Assembly (NCBI RefSeq): GCF_021018805.1
Contig: NC_086251.1
Coordinates: 46,260,767 to 46,324,766 of the forward strand
Source: Prinia subflava
Taxonomy: Eukaryota; Chordata; Aves; Passeriformes; Cisticolidae
Direction: 5' to 3'
DNA: 64,000 nucleotides
The notes beneath the pieces are model-generated. The model was not told the origin of the DNA and did no database searches. It saw only the letters and a program-made list of their open reading frames with translations. Both the position numbers and the translations under genes were made by a program. Each line of letters opens with the position of its first letter. The stretch's first letter is position 1. This document shows, piece by piece, positions 1 to 13,480 of the stretch.

Positions 1-3000
1 AGCTTGTCCCATCTCTAAAGAAAAAATAAAATGTTTTGTTTGTCTAGAATTAATTTCCTGACCTGTCATTCAGTAACTGCTCTTATTTCCATGACACTTT
101 GGCATGGCAAACACATGAGAAAATGTGATTTTTGAGGTGTACAGCTCTGGTTGGATGATCAGCACTGAGTAAGAACTTACTTATTCAAAGAATAAGAGAG
201 AAAGAGACAAAGCTTTGGTTCAGGCACCAGAGAAGACATATATCTTCATGAAATACAAAATTAGTATTTGGATTTCCCAGCCAATCTGTTACAATCAGAG
301 TTTGTATTTCTCCTAGAAATCCAGATGGACATCCAGATGAGTCATTAAGTCAATTCAGACTGTGTTTACTGCCTGTAATTCCAAAGAATGAAGATTATAC
401 AGGGTGATATTAAATTTCCTTTTTTTTCCTGGTACTTTAATAAGTGGTGCTTCCTGAAGGAAACAAGGGAGAAGCACCAGTCCTGTTTGAATGAGAGGTC
501 AACAGTCTTGCTTGTGTTGCTTGACAATAACATGGCAGGAGCGTAAGTTCAGAATCGGGGTCAGGAACAACAACACAGACCTGTAACCTTCCTAGTTTCT
601 GAACTTGACTTACCCCTACAATTTCAGGTGTGGTTCAAGTAGGACTGCTTTCCTTGTCCTTGATATCTCACAATAATTTCACAAGATGCCCTTACAAAGC
701 TTTTTTGATTTTTCTTTTAGCATACCTTCATCTCCTCCAAATTAATTTAAATATCGTTGGGGTATATCAGAAGGAATCAGAAGTAATCACACAGCTTTTC
801 AAGATCTAGAGACCCTTAAAAATTTGTCCATCTGTAGATGGACAAATACCTCAGTGCTCCTCACAACTAAACCTCTGCCCTTGCAGGCTTAGCTTTCTGA
901 TGACGTATTTTGACCTCTAGCAATTTTTCACCACTGAAGTATATAGCCCAGGAAGAGCTGGCAGAACTTTCCCTGTGTTGGCAGCACAAACACTGCCAAC
1001 CACAATTCATTTATCAGGGCTCCTGTTCCTCTGCCCTTCTATTAGTTCCCCTATGGAAACTGATGAGTTCATTCACCCTTTTTGCACCTTTTTTTTCCAG
1101 GTTTCCAAACAGGGAAGAGGGCTGGCAGGCACACCTGTGGGCCTGAGCTGCTGTGCCTGAGGACTGGGAAACTGGGGAGAGCTGCAACAGGAGTGTGATT
1201 GTCTCCTTACTCTCCTTACTCCTCACTGTTCTTAGAGTGAAGTATATCATTCAGTGAAATGTATAATTTTTGAGAATTCCTCTGAGACATGGATCTTAGT
1301 TATGGCTACAGGCAATGCATTTTCACTGTTCCTTGCACTTCCCAAGGATGTTGAAACATTAGTATGTCACCAAAAATTCTATTAGCAAACCACCCCTGAG
1401 AAGCACAGCAGAGAAACAAAAGAAGCTCTTGGTTTGTGTCTGTTGCTACTGTGACCTTGGGACACAGGGCTCTCAAGATGGTCCATCCCATGTTAGGCAG
1501 ACTACAGTAGAGCTGTCTTCTGCAGTATGGAGAGGGCAATGTCAGCAAGGCAAGGTGGATGACAAATTATATGAAGAATCTACCCGACCTCTGCAAATGT
1601 CCCCATGTTTCTCACTCCCTTCCTGTGCTCCCAGGATGCTGGCTGTCATTCAGGGCATTGGTCAAGGTAGTAATTCATCTGATGAAGGGGATTTTTGTTG
1701 ATGAGAAAAGTCAGACTGCAATTTTTTTATATCTGTTTTACAGAGACATGAAGGAGCCGGAGGCATAAAGTGGCTGTCATGTAACTAAGATAAAAAGAAC
1801 AAATTAGAAATATGAAAAAAAAAGAGGAAGAAAAAAGATACGACTTTTGGGTCTTTGTGAACCCTTGTAGTCAGAAGTTCTCAACTTCTGTTTAACAGAA
1901 AAGACAAATGATGACTCATTGTTTCTACCATCTTAGAACACAGAAGACATTTTAGCTTCCTTATATATACACCAGCAACTTCCCATACCTAAACAGCATT
2001 ATTGAACAGCACTGAAATTGAATTATAAAAAAGTTTATTATTATAAATTATTATTCCTGAAAAGGCAAGACAGGTAAAGTGTGCAGGTAAGACAGTAAAG
2101 ACAGAAAGAGAGCTCACCTAAGAAACCAGCACTTCATTGTCAGCTCCTGCTTTTGAGGAGCCTTAGGGCTCACTGAGGCTTGAAAGACAGTCTGCTGAGA
2201 TGAGCATGTGATCACATCTCCTCTGAGGAAAGCTCTCCCTGTTCAGAAGTACAGCAGGGTTATCCAGAAACAGCAGTTTCCTCCAGCCTACACCCTCTGT
2301 ACTGTTAATATGGCCAAGAGCAATACATGCACCACTTGACAAGACAGAGAGATTATTTAATGATTTATGCACTGTTACATCCTATAGACATCAGTGCTGC
2401 ATTTAGATACAGGCTTCTTACATAGCAGCACCTTGAAGATGTACTTATTGCCTTTGACTCATGAGACAGATACTTAATTTGCAATAAAACCCAAACCCTT
2501 TGGAATATTCAGTCAGTCTCACTGATGGTTTTTCCATGCATTGCCCTGTCCTGCATGTCTGGATCAGTCTGAAAGATTCCTTCAGAGCAATATTCTTATC
2601 AAGCTAGCAAAAAAAAGAAAAAAGCTGTATTTCTCTGAAGTCCTCATTGGCTCCTGTGCAGTTCAACAACACAGAGACACTCAATGGCCCACTGTTTATA
2701 GTGGTTTCTCCACCTCTCATCTTCTGAAAACTTCATTACAAATGGTGTTCCATAGTGAGTATGAATGTTTCCCTCATTCTTGGTGTGTCTCAGAGAGTGG
2801 TAGAGACAGAAGACAAAGAATTTCCAGTGAAACCAGGTATTTTTCGTCTAAAGTAGACACGGAAACAGAAGTTGCTGAGAAACTGCACCATTGCAATGAA
2901 AATAAATCCTCTGTCAAATCAGACAAATAAAGCAGAAGAGGCAAAGCCATTAGCAATACTGGATTTTATGCAGATTTCTAGCTAAACCCAAGACATTTTG

Positions 3001-3419
3001 CTTACTGCACTTGTAGGTCCACTATTAGAAAAGGGTCATGTTTCATACTCCATAAATACTCTTGGTTCAATGGTCTTGGTTATTTGAGAATTGATGAGTT
3101 TTAAATATAAACACTAGCAATTAGTCAATGAGCAGGCACTTTTAATTAAGGCTATCGAGTCAAAGGTCTTTTGAGGAAATTGTATAAACACTGCACATAC
3201 ATAGACATGATGGATTATTCTGTAGCATACACCTTCTATGCAAATATCACACTTTTCTGCAACACCATATTAAGGCTCCATGTGGTGGAATCCACGCCTC
3301 AAATGCTCCATAGTGGTCTGAGGTCTCATTCCTCAGAACATTTCCCTATCTTGTTCTTTTTTAACTCTAACTGTAGACGAGGGGCAGAAATATTTCCACT
3401 TAAGCTTTTTATTATTATT
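1..3419. other. Intergenic AT-rich DNA, no gene recognised
   Basis: I see no exon, RNA gene or transposon signature here on either strand. Open frames are short (the longest about 129 codons, at 2541-2930), overlap one another in different frames and show no motif I know. The base composition is that of ordinary avian non-coding DNA with few CpG dinucleotides. Confidence 0.6.
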
Positions 3420-3545
3420 TTGGTAAGCCATAATTAGGCTGTCGCTCATTCAGATCCATCTGGCAATCTGAATATCTGCGTTCATTACGGGAAGGAGTGA
3501 TTACGATTTGTTCCAAATAACTGCTGTTTGAATTAACCAAGATGA
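3420..3545. promoter_or_regulatory. Candidate conserved non-coding element
   Basis: This block has the texture of a vertebrate conserved non-coding element. It contains homeodomain-type cores (TAATTAGG near 3431, TGAATTAA near 3529), several CpGs retained in otherwise CpG-poor DNA (gtCGctc, ctgCGtt, taCGgg, taCGatt) and no simple repeat. No open frame explains it. The call rests only on composition and motif density. Nothing here shows conservation directly, so it remains an inference. Confidence 0.2.
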
Positions 3546-6500
3546 CAGATAAATGCAGACTTCCTCTGCTTCAGAGGCCTTAGGGAAGGTTCAGAGTGCA
3601 GAGGCTGTTTTTGGAGATACTTCCTCTACACTTAGCAGAGAAGGCGCAGTCCTCTAATGGGCACATTCCACAAATACTTACTCTAATTCAGTATCAACTG
3701 AAGGGTGCATCTATACTGGTCTCTAAGTTCAGCTCAGGAGAGCACTTTGGAAGGGAGGTCTTAGTAATGTTCACTTTACTGTAATTTTGATCACACCAGA
3801 AATTTGTCTTGGCACACACAGCCTGGAATCTGGAAGATCAGTGGACGAACCACCAACACACTCAGTTCTCAAGACTGATCTAGAAATAGCCTGGAGTGAA
3901 ATCCCCTGAAAGGTGTATAGTGTGGACAGCAAAATAATCAGTCCTCATTCTGAGTAAAGGCTGGTCATGATGATTTCCAAGAATCTATACTGCATTATGC
4001 CCCGATTCACAGGATGATAACTATTATGAATAACTTGCAGTATTCAATGAGTTTTGTTGTTTGCCATCATACACCAAGCCAATGGCTGAACCAGTAACAG
4101 AGAAGAGAACTTTTGACAAGAGTTCTTGATTGTTTTAACCATAATGTTACTTTTCAAAGTCACCAACTAATAAAAAGGAACCCAAAAACCCAACAAAACC
4201 CCCCCAACCCCTCACGCTTTAAAACCTTTGCTCAAATTATTCAGCAATCAGTGGGGCAAAGAAGAGAACTGATCACATTCAGGCTCAAATCACTCTCTGC
4301 CCTGTTACTTTTCTTCCCATATCCTACAGAATCATACAAGTATCTATCAGGATTCACCTTCCTCTCTGCCAGCACTACACCTTCATTCCAGATGGCTGCT
4401 CTGGCTCCAGTCTTGTAGCTTATATTGTTTGACAGAGTTTCTGGCCTCTGCAGCACAGACAGTGTAACTCTGGGAATGAAGCAAGGTGGGTGAGTTCCTC
4501 CCTTTTCACAAGGGAAAAAAAAATCTTAATATTAGGTTTTATCAAAGTACTCCTTCTCTATAAAGTGCTTTCTAAACTGAACAAGCTCAAAGACACTGTT
4601 TGAAGACACTGCTGTGCCACTGTCAATTACCTGAGAAGCTTCGCTAGGACAGGAGAAGTGTCTGAGGTGCCAAAAGTGGGTAGGTTTGTTATGATCTCCC
4701 ATTATTTCATTACACTGAATTAATAAAACAATAACTTGGACCAAGAAGGGTGCCATATCAGTAACTAGTCTTGATACACCCTTCCTTTAAACAAGAATGT
4801 TTAAGAACAGGGATTGCAGCATGATGCAATGTTGCTCTCAATTTAGTATCATAAAACACTGAATTTTACATTCAGATATCTGGGCACAATTCTCTTGCTA
4901 CCCAGAATTCAGACTTGGCCCAATTAAAATCAAGATGCAATTTACCAGAATACAAGGAAAGTATTTCAGGATTATTGATTGCTTTCTTTCTCTTTGCTTT
5001 GTTGTTTCTCTCCCTTGCCTATTTGCCCTGCAAAGAGTTTTGATTCAGCTGCAGAAAGACAAGTGGTTACCCTGGAACGTGTGTGCATTGGAGAGGTTTT
5101 TGTCCATGCAATGTCAAGTACTGCTGCAGGAGCTGCTGCTGACACCAAGCTACTGCAACCTCTGATCACTGGGTTTGAAAAACTCAAACTCACACTCCAA
5201 TGGAGAGATAATTTGTGTAATTTGAACAACCTCATCCTTCACTGCTTACACTGCCAGGACTGAGATAAGAGTTTCCATGGTGCAGAGCAGCTCTGCAGCC
5301 TCAGTGAAATCAGAAACACCCCCTCTTTTCCCTGTTGGGTAAGTCCCACTCTGCAGCTGCACCTGCTGATCCATTAGAATATTGCCTCAGATCTTCAGAG
5401 ATTACTTTTAAGGTGCATATCTTTTTTCTTTCTTTTTCCTGCAGAACAGAAGGATGTGGGTTTAATATGGAACTTAGGATAAGTAATTATATTGGAGTAA
5501 TTATATTATGGAGACAGACCATGGAGATAAAAAGGAAATCCTCTAGTAAGAATCCTTAGAGGACAAGGTTGCTGTGCTCCTTAAGTATCAGTCTGTTTAA
5601 AAAAGGAACTTAAGGAACTGAATGGTGCATTAGGCTCACTGTGCCTCAGACAGCCAGGCTGTAGATGGACATGCTTTTTTCTAGATCTGTTCTGTGTAGA
5701 ATGAGCATACCAAGTGGTAAATCAGAGTCTTGCCTGTGTTACACCCATGACATCATCACTGCTTGTGAATCTGCTCCTCTGTGAGATTTTTTTTCCCCAG
5801 AATTTCCAGCAAAGAAGCAGCTTCAAGACATCAGAGTCCATCAGTGTGCAGGGGAAAAATCATTGCACATGAGGACATTTTGCTGTGAATCATGCTCTTT
5901 GTGTGGGAGAGATAAGTAAAGATTAAAGAAAGGTTTGAGGCATTTTTCTCCACAGTATTGCACCTGGCAAATTTCCAGAGAGAAATAAACCATGAGATCT
6001 AGGAGCCAGACTGAAAGCTTCACAAAGACAAATATGAAAAGTTACATTCCGCTCCATTAAAAAAAAAGGCACCATATTTGAAGAAAGGCAGAATATATAT
6101 CTAGGCAGAATGAAGTTAGGGCCTGACTAAAGGCTAAATTTCTCTTGAAGATTTTGTGGCTATTTACTGCAATCACCACATTTCATCTTCGGCATAAACA
6201 CAGAAAATACAATTTTCAACTTTGATGTCAGGCTTAAAAACAATTTAAAGTTTTTGAGCAATGCTTTTCCAGTAATCTATATTACAGTATCTGCAGATTT
6301 TAAACACTGTCCATTAGACATACAGTTCCACAAAATGTTTTTTCAGACAGACTAATACTTCAACTGCCTGACAAAATCTTCTCTTTTAGGATTTCTAGTT
6401 GAAAGATTTCCTTTTTTATCACAATGATGTCACAGATTAGTGAGGGCGGCTATTTCCTCCCACCCCCGTTATCCAAGATTTTGTTGTATGTGTTTAGTTT

Positions 6501-9500
6501 CATTTTTCATCCTCTGCTTTCAAAATTAACTCAGCTGTGGATGAAGACATAGATCCTATTAGCTCTATCCCTTTGGGGAATGCCTACAACAGCTGCAGCT
6601 GCCATTTGATTTCTCCTTAATACCCTTGTGTCCTAGAATACAAATAAAACAAATGTTGGTCTCTTGTCCCCTGCACACCCCACATAATATTTTTTTAAAC
6701 ATACAGTACAGCTACACAAAATGTCCCTGATAAGACATTGTTAGTCACTTGCAATGAAGCAATTAGAATAACAGTTTGTGCCTCCATAATCCACCCTGGA
6801 ATAATGCAATTCCACACTGAATACTGATAAATGATCCAAGATCTCATAAGCCTTCTTAATTCTGAACAGTGAAATACGAAAATACTGCAGAAACCATGGC
6901 AGCTGACAGGTAGAGTCATTAGAAAAATGTATGCAAATCCAGCAGCAAATGACACTGCATAAAGTAAAGCAGTTTACAGCTAATGACTTGTACTGATGCA
7001 CAGTCCCATATTCTGAAAATAAAATGTCTAACGTTTACGTCGATGACAAGTACAACACTAATATATTTAGATTTGGATATCTATCTTTTGTCCTGCACTG
7101 AACTCAAACTTGGGAGATAGACTTGAAAACCTAATAACAGAAGTCTCAGGTCTTGCTTATACTTACATTTTGACATGCCAGGTTATATATTTAAAATTCA
7201 GCTAAGGATAAGAATACAGCATATCACCAGCACTGAATTGCCATCTGCAAGATACCTTTACTGACTAAAATAAGGCTGTGTCTTATTCCTGTGCAGTAGC
7301 AATACAAAATTTGGAGCCTTTGGCTGATATTTTCTCAGATTTGCTACTTTCCTCCCCTCCCTAGCAGGGGCACACTACACCAGAAAAGGAGCGGATGGCA
7401 ACCAGTAAATTAGCAGGGAATGTAAGGGCATACTCAGTGAAGTAGTTTAGACACATGCCTGTAAGAACTGAGTTCAGTGAGCTAAATTCCCTCTGCTGCA
7501 AACGGGGATGCAGACTGGGAGTGGAGACCGGGACTCACAACCAAGCACTGCTGAAGGGAAAGGATGATGAGGCAGAACAGCCAAGTCCAGCTGAGAGGAC
7601 AGAGCTTGAACAACACCCTGCCTAAGAATGCACAAACCCCATCATGTGCAGTACCAAACGCCATCCACCCCCTAGCACGATTGTGGCAAGGGTTGCATTA
7701 CTACAGCACCTTCAGCCCAAGTGCAATGAATGGTAAGGAATTTTGTTTTGTAATACTGAAATAAAGGAAAGCTATCATTCTCAAACTACAGCTAAGGACA
7801 CCCTGACAAGGAAAAGTGCTGTTCTAAAGTGTGTCCTAAAGTGAACATATTTAGCCTCTGGCAAAACCAGGAGTGGGGCTAAAGTTTCAGCAAATGTGGA
7901 GTTCTTACTGCAAAGCATGGAACAGTGATTTTAAAAGGAGAGAAGCAGAGGTCTATCAATTATCTTTCTACTAAAAGTGAGTTGTATTTGCATTATATGG
8001 AACTTCCAGATCAAAACTCTCGCCTCTTTCAACTGCTTTGAAACTCTGATACTAATTACAATATTCTTTCTCCAATTGTATCTGTACTTTCTTCGAACCT
8101 GATTTTAAAAGTTTTAGTAGAAAACTACCATAAATCAATATTAAGATTAATACAAAGTCCATTCAAAACTGCGAAGTAAGACTCCATTAACATTTCTTTC
8201 TTTCATTCAAGTAACTTGTACCTTGCAAACTGATATCATTGGCAGCATCAGCAGCAATCTCAAACATAGATACCTCCCTGCACTCACCAAATCTGTATAA
8301 ATTACCTACTAAGGACAGTTTATGTTTTCAGCCATTCCCTAGACTGCCTCTACATGCCCAGTGAACCTGTGAGTTTGGGCCAGATTTCTATGGTTACATC
8401 CACAGCACGGGTGGGAGGGTGGTGCTGGTGATGATACAAGATCTTCTAGCCATGGAGCCAGACTGTAAGAATCACATTCTACCTTCAAGAAAGCACCTCA
8501 AATCCCAGATTCAGGAACTGGGTAATTATTTATGCAAAGTGAAACATGTCAGTCAGATGTTTATCTGAACAGAGAGGAAGAAAACCAGAAAATATGGGTT
8601 TGATCCTGCTGAAAAAGGTAGAACTGATCTGAGTTTCCAGTATCTTGGCAGAAAATACTCACCACACAGCTACAAGCTTAAAGGCTTCTGCCTCTAAGAT
8701 TGCAATGATAATTCATCACCTTTTTCAGTCAAGCATGTCCAGAAAGTGTATTTTTTTGAAGATTCAGTGAAATACCCCATGCAGAAATCCAACTGTAATT
8801 TCAATGCAAAACAATTCAATTTCAAAATGTCATAGTCCTATTTGTTTGCTCCATTTTCATTGATTTATGTGGTGATTGAGAAGTAAATAATCACTTGGTC
8901 ATTCACAATGTAATAAACCTTCAAATGAACTGCAAAGCTTTCTCAAAGAGAAATTTTGCAAGAGGAATAGACAGATAAACCAAAGCTATTATGTCTTTAT
9001 CTTATAGAACATACGAGACACCTGAAAATGGAGACCAGTGGAAAAAAATTATTCTTTTCAGCAACTGCATTGAAGGATATTCTTTCTAATCTGCTAACCA
9101 AAGAGCTATATTGTTCCTTGGGTTTGCAGAACTCTTCTGGGTATCATAATAACAGATCAATCTCAGAAACATAACCTTCAATTTTACATTAAATGAGGAA
9201 ATGGCATCGTTTCCACTCTTGGTTGTGCTGATAGTATTCACCCATTATCAGCAAAGTGATTCCCAAAGAGAACAGAAGGCAGAGAGCTTGCAATGAGAAA
9301 CATGCAGAAAACACAGATAAAAACAAGGAATGAATGGGCAATGTGTGTGGTGAAATATGCTTGGGTCTCAAGCAATGATGGATCATGTACTTGAGAAATG
9401 ACATATGGCACTTGCCTACAACCCTGGCTGGCTAAATGCCCAGTGCAATGTGGATTATACATAATTGCTTCACACCACTGAAAAGCCCCTTCTGCACATT

Positions 9501-11090
9501 ATAAACATATTCATATTAACGTCTTACTAATGAGACAGGAGATAGGGACAAGAAAAAAATAATTTCAGAGAGGAGTACCGTGGGTTGCAGTGCAACTGGT
9601 GCAACATTTTATGCAATATATTACATTGTCTGTCTACATAGCATATCTTGAGAGGGGTCCAAATAACAGTTTCTAATTTCATGGTCTCCATATAAATATG
9701 TATTAGCAAATAAACAAAAATCCCTTCTATAAATTGTGCAAGAGCAAATGATTGTTAAAATATTTCTTATTGGATACAAGACAAGACCCCAGAGCAACTG
9801 TGCAGGCCCACAGAACAGCCTTCCTCAAATTTTCCTCAGTGTGAAAAGAAGAAAACATCTCAGTACAGCTATCTTATCAATATAAACCAGAGCTTCTGTA
9901 GCAATAAAAAGAAAAACCCTGTCGCTCCCTACTTCTTACAGATTTTTATTTCATTTTCCAAAGTAATCTATTCAGAGGTACTTACTCTGCAGAGGGCTGC
10001 AGCCATCTGCCAGCCTTGAGCTCCAGTCAGAGGACTCCTGTCCATATCTCCTAAGCTAATTATGGGCCAGGCCCACTTGAACTCCATTTTATGTTACATG
10101 CTTTTGTCCAGAATATGTCCATCATGTGTTAAGTTTCAAAGATTTCCTTCAATGGCTTCGGGGGACATTGTGGAGCTCCAGCAGCAGGAAGATGCAAGCT
10201 CTCAGCTCTGCTTGTTTACTGAAAAACATTTCCATCATCTCCTCCCAAAACCACCACTTCCTCACCTATAATTATGTTATTTGGTTCTTACTATAAAGTG
10301 CTAGAATTACAGAAACAGCTCATTTGAAATGTGCAGACTGTTTGCTTATAAAACACTTGCAGGAATAAAGCTGTTTTATGCTCTAAATAAGGAGTAGGTT
10401 GCAATGCCACATGGCTGTTCATTATCACTACATGAAACGCTGTAATAAAATGCACATGCCCCATGAGTTAACTCCTAAATGGATTGGACTGAAATTCCCT
10501 GACACTTTCATTTCTACAGCTCAATGTATTTGTGAGACATGCAGCAAGGTGGCAGGAGGGGTAGGACAGATGTCTGCCGCTTGTCAAAAGGAAATAATGG
10601 CAGGAAGGTCACTGGATTTTCATCCAAACATCTTCAATTGCTTTCATGAACTGTATCCTCTGACTTTCATTATATATTCACGTGCAGCCTGTCTGCTCTT
10701 CCTGGTGTACATCTGGGTGTTGTCAGGGTCCATAAATCTGTCTGAGTACTGCCAACTGTTCCCCATGTGAATTCCAAAAACCAACATCATTAGATTTAGA
10801 TACATCTGAAAAATAATCTGATCCTATTTCCAGAAAATTCTATCTAATTTCTGTCATGGATATCACCTGGAAACAAACCACCCGGAAAAGCCAATAACAG
10901 TTTTGTAAATATGCCTGCATTTGAAGCCACTTTTTTTTTTTTTTTAAGGAAGACTCAGTACCTTATTGCCATCTTATTGTGACTTTAAAAAACTCAACGA
11001 GATTATTATCATTTTTTTTACATCTTTTACATACAGGGTAGCTATGATTGAATTCTCACTGCTTAATAGGGAAGCCATGAATTTCTTTAA
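3546..11090. other. Intergenic DNA, no gene recognised
   Basis: About 7.5 kb of AT-rich unique-looking sequence. I find no CR1 3' end, LTR, tRNA-like fold or protein family in it. Open frames of 60-123 codons (for example 10399-10770) have no recognisable product. A T15 run sits at 10931-10945. The stretch near 6430-6540 and the CpG-containing words near 7031-7043 look mildly constrained, but I could not support a call. Confidence 0.55.
10931..10945. repeat. Poly-T tract (T15)
   Basis: An uninterrupted run of fifteen T. It could be the remnant of a minus-strand retrocopy poly-A tail, but I recognise no retrocopy body to its left. It is more simply a mononucleotide microsatellite. Confidence 0.85.
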
Positions 11091-11135
11091 TCCCATTCTG
11101 CAGACAAAGAAACTGAGGTGCAAAGCTGGTCAACT
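11091..11135 (-). mobile_element. MIR-like ancient SINE fragment
   Basis: The segment reads tcccattctgcagac, then aaagaaactgaggtgcaaag. This is the reverse complement of the conserved core/tail block of amniote MIR SINEs (CTTTGTGCCTCAGTTTC followed by ...TGTAAAATGGG). Only about 45 bp is convincing, so it is a degraded relic. A second relic of the same family and orientation lies about 350 bp to the right. The family assignment is from memory of the MIR consensus. Confidence 0.5.
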
Positions 11136-11256
11136 TTATCATATGTATTTAACTTTAAATTCCTCAAGATTTAGTTATTACACTCTTGAGACTTTAGTCC
11201 TTTGTTAAATTTTACATTTTTTTTCTTTCAACATCTTCAGAAATATTTTGAGGTTT

Positions 11257-11290
11257 TTAATTATTTAATTTAATTTAATTATTGAATTTA
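11257..11290. repeat. AT-rich (TTTAA)n low-complexity repeat
   Basis: Imperfect tandem copies of TTTAA/ATTTAATT. It is a short microsatellite-like tract between the two MIR-like relics. Confidence 0.8.
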
Positions 11291-11483
11291 ATGATTTACT
11301 TATTTTAATTCTTGCACTGAAATAATCTCACAAATGCACCAGTGCATCTGCATCTGATTAATCCATTTCTCAAATGTCCATGAGCAGCAGGCACTGAACA
11401 AGAGATGATAAAAAGAACTTTCCATCGATGGACCAAATTTAGTTGATGTATTAAAATACTTTACAAATATGGACAAATGAAAT

Positions 11484-11625
11484 GTTCCTCTTTTTAGAGA
11501 TGGAGAAACTAAGGCACAAGGAGATTTTTAAAAAATCAGACAAACAAACAGCAAAATGTGGATGAAAGCCCAGATTTCCTGATTTTCATCCCATTAGTCA
11601 TTCAATGCACTAAGTCAGAACAGCC
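11484..11625 (-). mobile_element. MIR-like ancient SINE copy
   Basis: The order of blocks follows the MIR consensus read in reverse complement. First comes gagatggagaaactaaggc (equivalent to GCCTCAGTTTCCTCATCT), then a region like the aaggtcacacagc segment, then gatgaaagcccagatttcct (equivalent to aGGtctcCTgactcc near the SINE body), then the end near ttcaatgcactaagtc. The copy is clearly old and diverged, as expected for an amniote-age SINE in a bird genome. It is better preserved than the partner relic at 11091. Confidence 0.6.
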
Positions 11626-13259
11626 AGACAGAATTCTGATCTAGCCCTTAAAAGTTAATACCTATCCAGAAGCATTTGAAATTTTCAGGTCTTTTTAATA
11701 AAATTGAATAAAAATGTGGCAGAAGAAATCTACCTTTTATAGTGATACACCTAATACTGCTCTCTGTTACAGATCCCATTTGAGAATTTCTATCAATATT
11801 ATGTCAAATGAACAAACAGTGAGAGGGCCATTTTAAGCAGTGTACACCACACTGTGAGGCTTTTAAGCCATGATTTACCTCTTCATTCTTCATGGTCCCA
11901 AATTAATAATCTCAGTATTGAGAAATGTTGGCAAATGCTTAATCAGCTGCATGTATAGCACTGCAGATGCCATGTGCACACGTGTGCATAGACAGGCACA
12001 AAGCTGAGACCCATGCCAATTTCCAGATGAGGAACTATCACTTTGATGAACTCACCCTCATACAGAAGCTGCACACGCCCTGGATGCTTTCAGGTATCTG
12101 AGATCAATAAATACTTTAACCAAGTCTTAAACGCATGAACCAATGCCATTTTAATTTTTTTTCCATGGAATGACAAACAAAACAGATGGGTCAGGCAAAG
12201 TGAGTGACTGCTGCTGGTTCTAGCTTCACCTGTCATTGAAAGACCCAACTGTCTGAATTTTGTGCAGAGCTATGAGAAATGGCTGCTTCTGTGTGGGAAG
12301 GACTTATTGGTCCCAGTTTGTATTAGACCAGCAGATGTTTGACAGCTTTCTTTATACTAATTCTGTGAACCTCTGCCATTTTGAGAAACAGAACATAATA
12401 GACAAGACAACACTGGGAGTTTTTAATCATTTCACTCCAAATGTCAAGCTTTCAAGAGGATTAATGATAATCACAAAGCCCACTTGCTGTATCATGCACA
12501 TAGGCACTGCATATTCTAAAAATCTTGGCTAAAGGGTAATAAACATAGGAAATCTAAGAAACCTTTTTTCACACTTGCCTGTTGCTGCAAGTAAGTGCAC
12601 ATAAAATTTTATTTCTTTATGGCAAATTAATATGCAAGCAGCAGCTGAATGTGAGTCCTATTCATCCTTTCTAACACTACATTTGGTTTTATAGCTGTAT
12701 GAAAAGCAGTTAGCTGCTGTATTTTTAAAATTCTGTTAACCTAACACAAGTCTGGGACATTGAGAAAAATTCTAGGAAATATCTATGTCTCAATAACTGA
12801 TAAAAAGGAATTAAATGTCACCAAAAAAGTTGCAAAAAAGACCAAGACAATCAGTAACTCCAGCAATTCCCTCACTGTCAGCAGGAGCCTGAATATCTCG
12901 CTCCAGGATGCCCCTTGAGGGTTAAAAGTTCAAACTTCTGTGGATGTCATAAACTAAGGAAAAACTTAAATTAAAGATCACTGAAGTAAAAAATACATGG
13001 AGGAATGGTCTGGGTTGGGGGTCTTGAAATAAGACATTGGCATATTTTATACAGATATGCAAATTAAGACTGGGACCAGGCCCACAGGACATTTTTTCAT
13101 CCTACAGGGAGCTCTCTCTGCATGTAACAAGTCAAAGAGTATTCCCAAATGTGCTTTATGCAGACCTTTATGGTAAAAAGAAATACCCAGAAATACCCAT
13201 TTTTTTAAGACAACCCAGTGTGAGCTGGAAGTGGGACTGACAGCAAACAGTGGGGAGCA
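11626..13259. other. Intergenic DNA, no gene recognised
   Basis: AT-rich unique sequence. A CACGTG hexamer occurs inside gcacacgtgtgc near 11977, in isolation. The short frames here (for example 12260-12532) resemble nothing I know. Confidence 0.55.
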
Positions 13260-13480
13260 GCCACAGCTGACATCTCCCTGAGGTGTGGGGTGTCCCAGGG
13301 TGTCCCTGCAGAGCCTGGCAGCCTGGGCTGATCCCACTGCCCCAGACAGAGGCAGGACACCAGGGACACCAGGGCAGGCCTGGCTCAGCAGGACCCATGG
13401 CTGAGCAGAGCAGGGTTGTGGCGTCACTGGGACACGGGCTGACGCCCCAGGGGGCTGACATGGGCTGTTGGTGGGATGAG
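13260..13480. repeat. Isolated GC-rich patch with imperfect inverted repeat
   Basis: About 220 bp that is markedly richer in G and C than the flanks but poor in CpG, so it is not a classical CpG island. It holds a direct repeat (ggacaccag twice near 13357-13375) and an imperfect inverted pairing between agggtgtccctg near 13296 and cagggacacc near 13362. A minus-strand frame (13541-13047) runs through it but has no known domain. It could be a decayed minisatellite. Confidence 0.4.
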
